Below, piece after piece: positions 21,749-22,132 of a stretch of 22,132 nucleotides of DNA (positions within the stretch are counted from its first letter, which is position 1; each line of letters starts with the position of its first letter). The position numbers were made by a program, and so were the translations under genes. The notes under the pieces are model-generated. The model saw only the letters and a program-made list of their open reading frames with translations, was not told the origin of the DNA and did not search any database. Source of the DNA: UBA9414 sp958446945 (GTDB lineage Bacteria; Bacillota; Clostridia; Lachnospirales; Lachnospiraceae); assembly GCA_958446945.1 (NCBI GenBank), contig CAUCYJ010000017.1, forward strand, positions 1 to 22,132. Reading direction: 5' to 3'.

Positions 21749-22132
21749 CTATTTCTTTTGTCTCATTCTGACTCGAAACCATTTTCCCGGCATCGAAATG
21801 ATAAATACCATTCCTACCACAATTGCAAAAGAAACTTTCAATGACTCTACCCCCTTCTGAGCCGCTAATGCCATATCATTCATCACAAAATAGTAAGCAG
21901 TGTAATAGATTCCCGCCCCCGGTACAAGAGGAATAATTCCCGGGATTAAAAACTCTGTTGCCGGACATTTCTTCACCGCGGCAAAAATACGAGCCATGAA
22001 TGTAATAAGTACTCCACTCAAAAATGAGGCTACTGCCACAGAAGTCGGCTCATTTGTTAAATAATAGCAGGTCCACCCAAGCATGCCATTGATACCACCG
22101 AATATATAGCAGCGCTTTGGAATATTAAACAA
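21749..22132 (-). CDS. ThrE2/YjjB-type threonine/serine exporter subunit (N-terminus outside window)
   Basis: The last 128 codons of a small membrane protein of the YjjB (ThrE C-terminal half) family. In bacteria with split ThrE, this short subunit works with a YjjP-like partner to export threonine/serine or, in enterobacteria, succinate. Family features: FNIPKRCYIFGGINGMLGW at the visible start, ASFLSGVLITFMARIFA, and FLIPGIIPLVPGAGIYYTAY with the typical PGIIPLVPG loop. Four hydrophobic segments are visible. Family members usually have about 20 more N-terminal residues, and the first visible codon (TTG, Leu) lies at the window edge, so the gene probably begins outside. Its YjjP-like partner would be expected just beyond 22132. 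Confidence 0.85.
   Translation of the reverse strand: MFNIPKRCYIFGGINGMLGWTCYYLTNEPTSVAVASFLSGVLITFMARIFAAVKKCPATEFLIPGIIPLVPGAGIYYTAYYFVMNDMALAAQKGVESLKVSFAIVVGMVFIISMPGKWFRVRMRQKK

Noticed and set aside
1..22132. tRNA, rRNA, CRISPR array, prophage or insertion sequence
   Set aside because: No cloverleaf, no regularly spaced repeats, and no integrase, transposase or phage structural genes were seen on either strand.

Overview
The window looks like a chromosomal segment of a low-GC, spore-forming Firmicute, most likely a gut Lachnospiraceae (Blautia/Dorea/Mediterraneibacter-like). The reasons are the Firmicutes order ylxM-ffh-rpsP-khpA-rimM-trmD-rplS, strong AGGAGG-type ribosome sites, sigma-A promoters, and several proteins I know mainly from this family (a DUF1292 protein, a DUF5662 protein, a TraX-like membrane protein, a Cys/Gly-rich 'chorion-class' protein). 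The genus cannot be fixed from this sequence. I see no tRNA, rRNA, CRISPR array, insertion sequence or prophage.

Layout. 1-4,570 (minus strand): translation and secretion core. A sigma-A promoter starts ylxM-ffh, followed by rpsP, khpA, an internal terminator, rimM, trmD, a separate promoter with an L19-type leader, rplS, another terminator, and the start of a type I signal peptidase gene that runs off the window. 4,590-7,090: accessory, possibly sporulation-linked block. It holds a subtilisin-like protease without a signal peptide, an 87-residue Cys/Gly-rich protein behind a near-consensus sigma-K promoter, a 42-residue protein, and an overlapping gene pair of unknown function behind a sigma-E-like promoter. 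7,128-14,500: housekeeping and transport. These are a patatin-like hydrolase, an ABC-F ATPase of the YkpA/YbiT type, a MATE exporter coupled to a ZIP metal transporter, tryptophanyl-tRNA synthetase, a histidine phosphatase and LuxS. 14,560-18,660 (minus): one apparent operon containing a sugar-type substrate-binding lipoprotein broken by an in-frame stop codon, a GH13 isoamylase-like protein whose catalytic acids are all replaced, a TraX-family membrane protein and a DUF5662 protein. 18,680-22,132: a DUF1292 protein convergent with a short UvrD/PcrA-type helicase, a sirtuin-fold protein with degenerate NAD-binding motifs, and the end of a ThrE2/YjjB-type exporter subunit.

No single obvious new multi-gene system stands out. 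The most interesting items are two likely pseudoenzymes (the GH13-like protein and the sirtuin-like protein), the sigma-K-linked Cys/Gly-rich repeat protein, the nonsense-interrupted binding protein, and a recurring arrangement in which a terminator hairpin sits directly against the next gene's promoter or ribosome site. All functional calls are from reading motifs; no database search was run.
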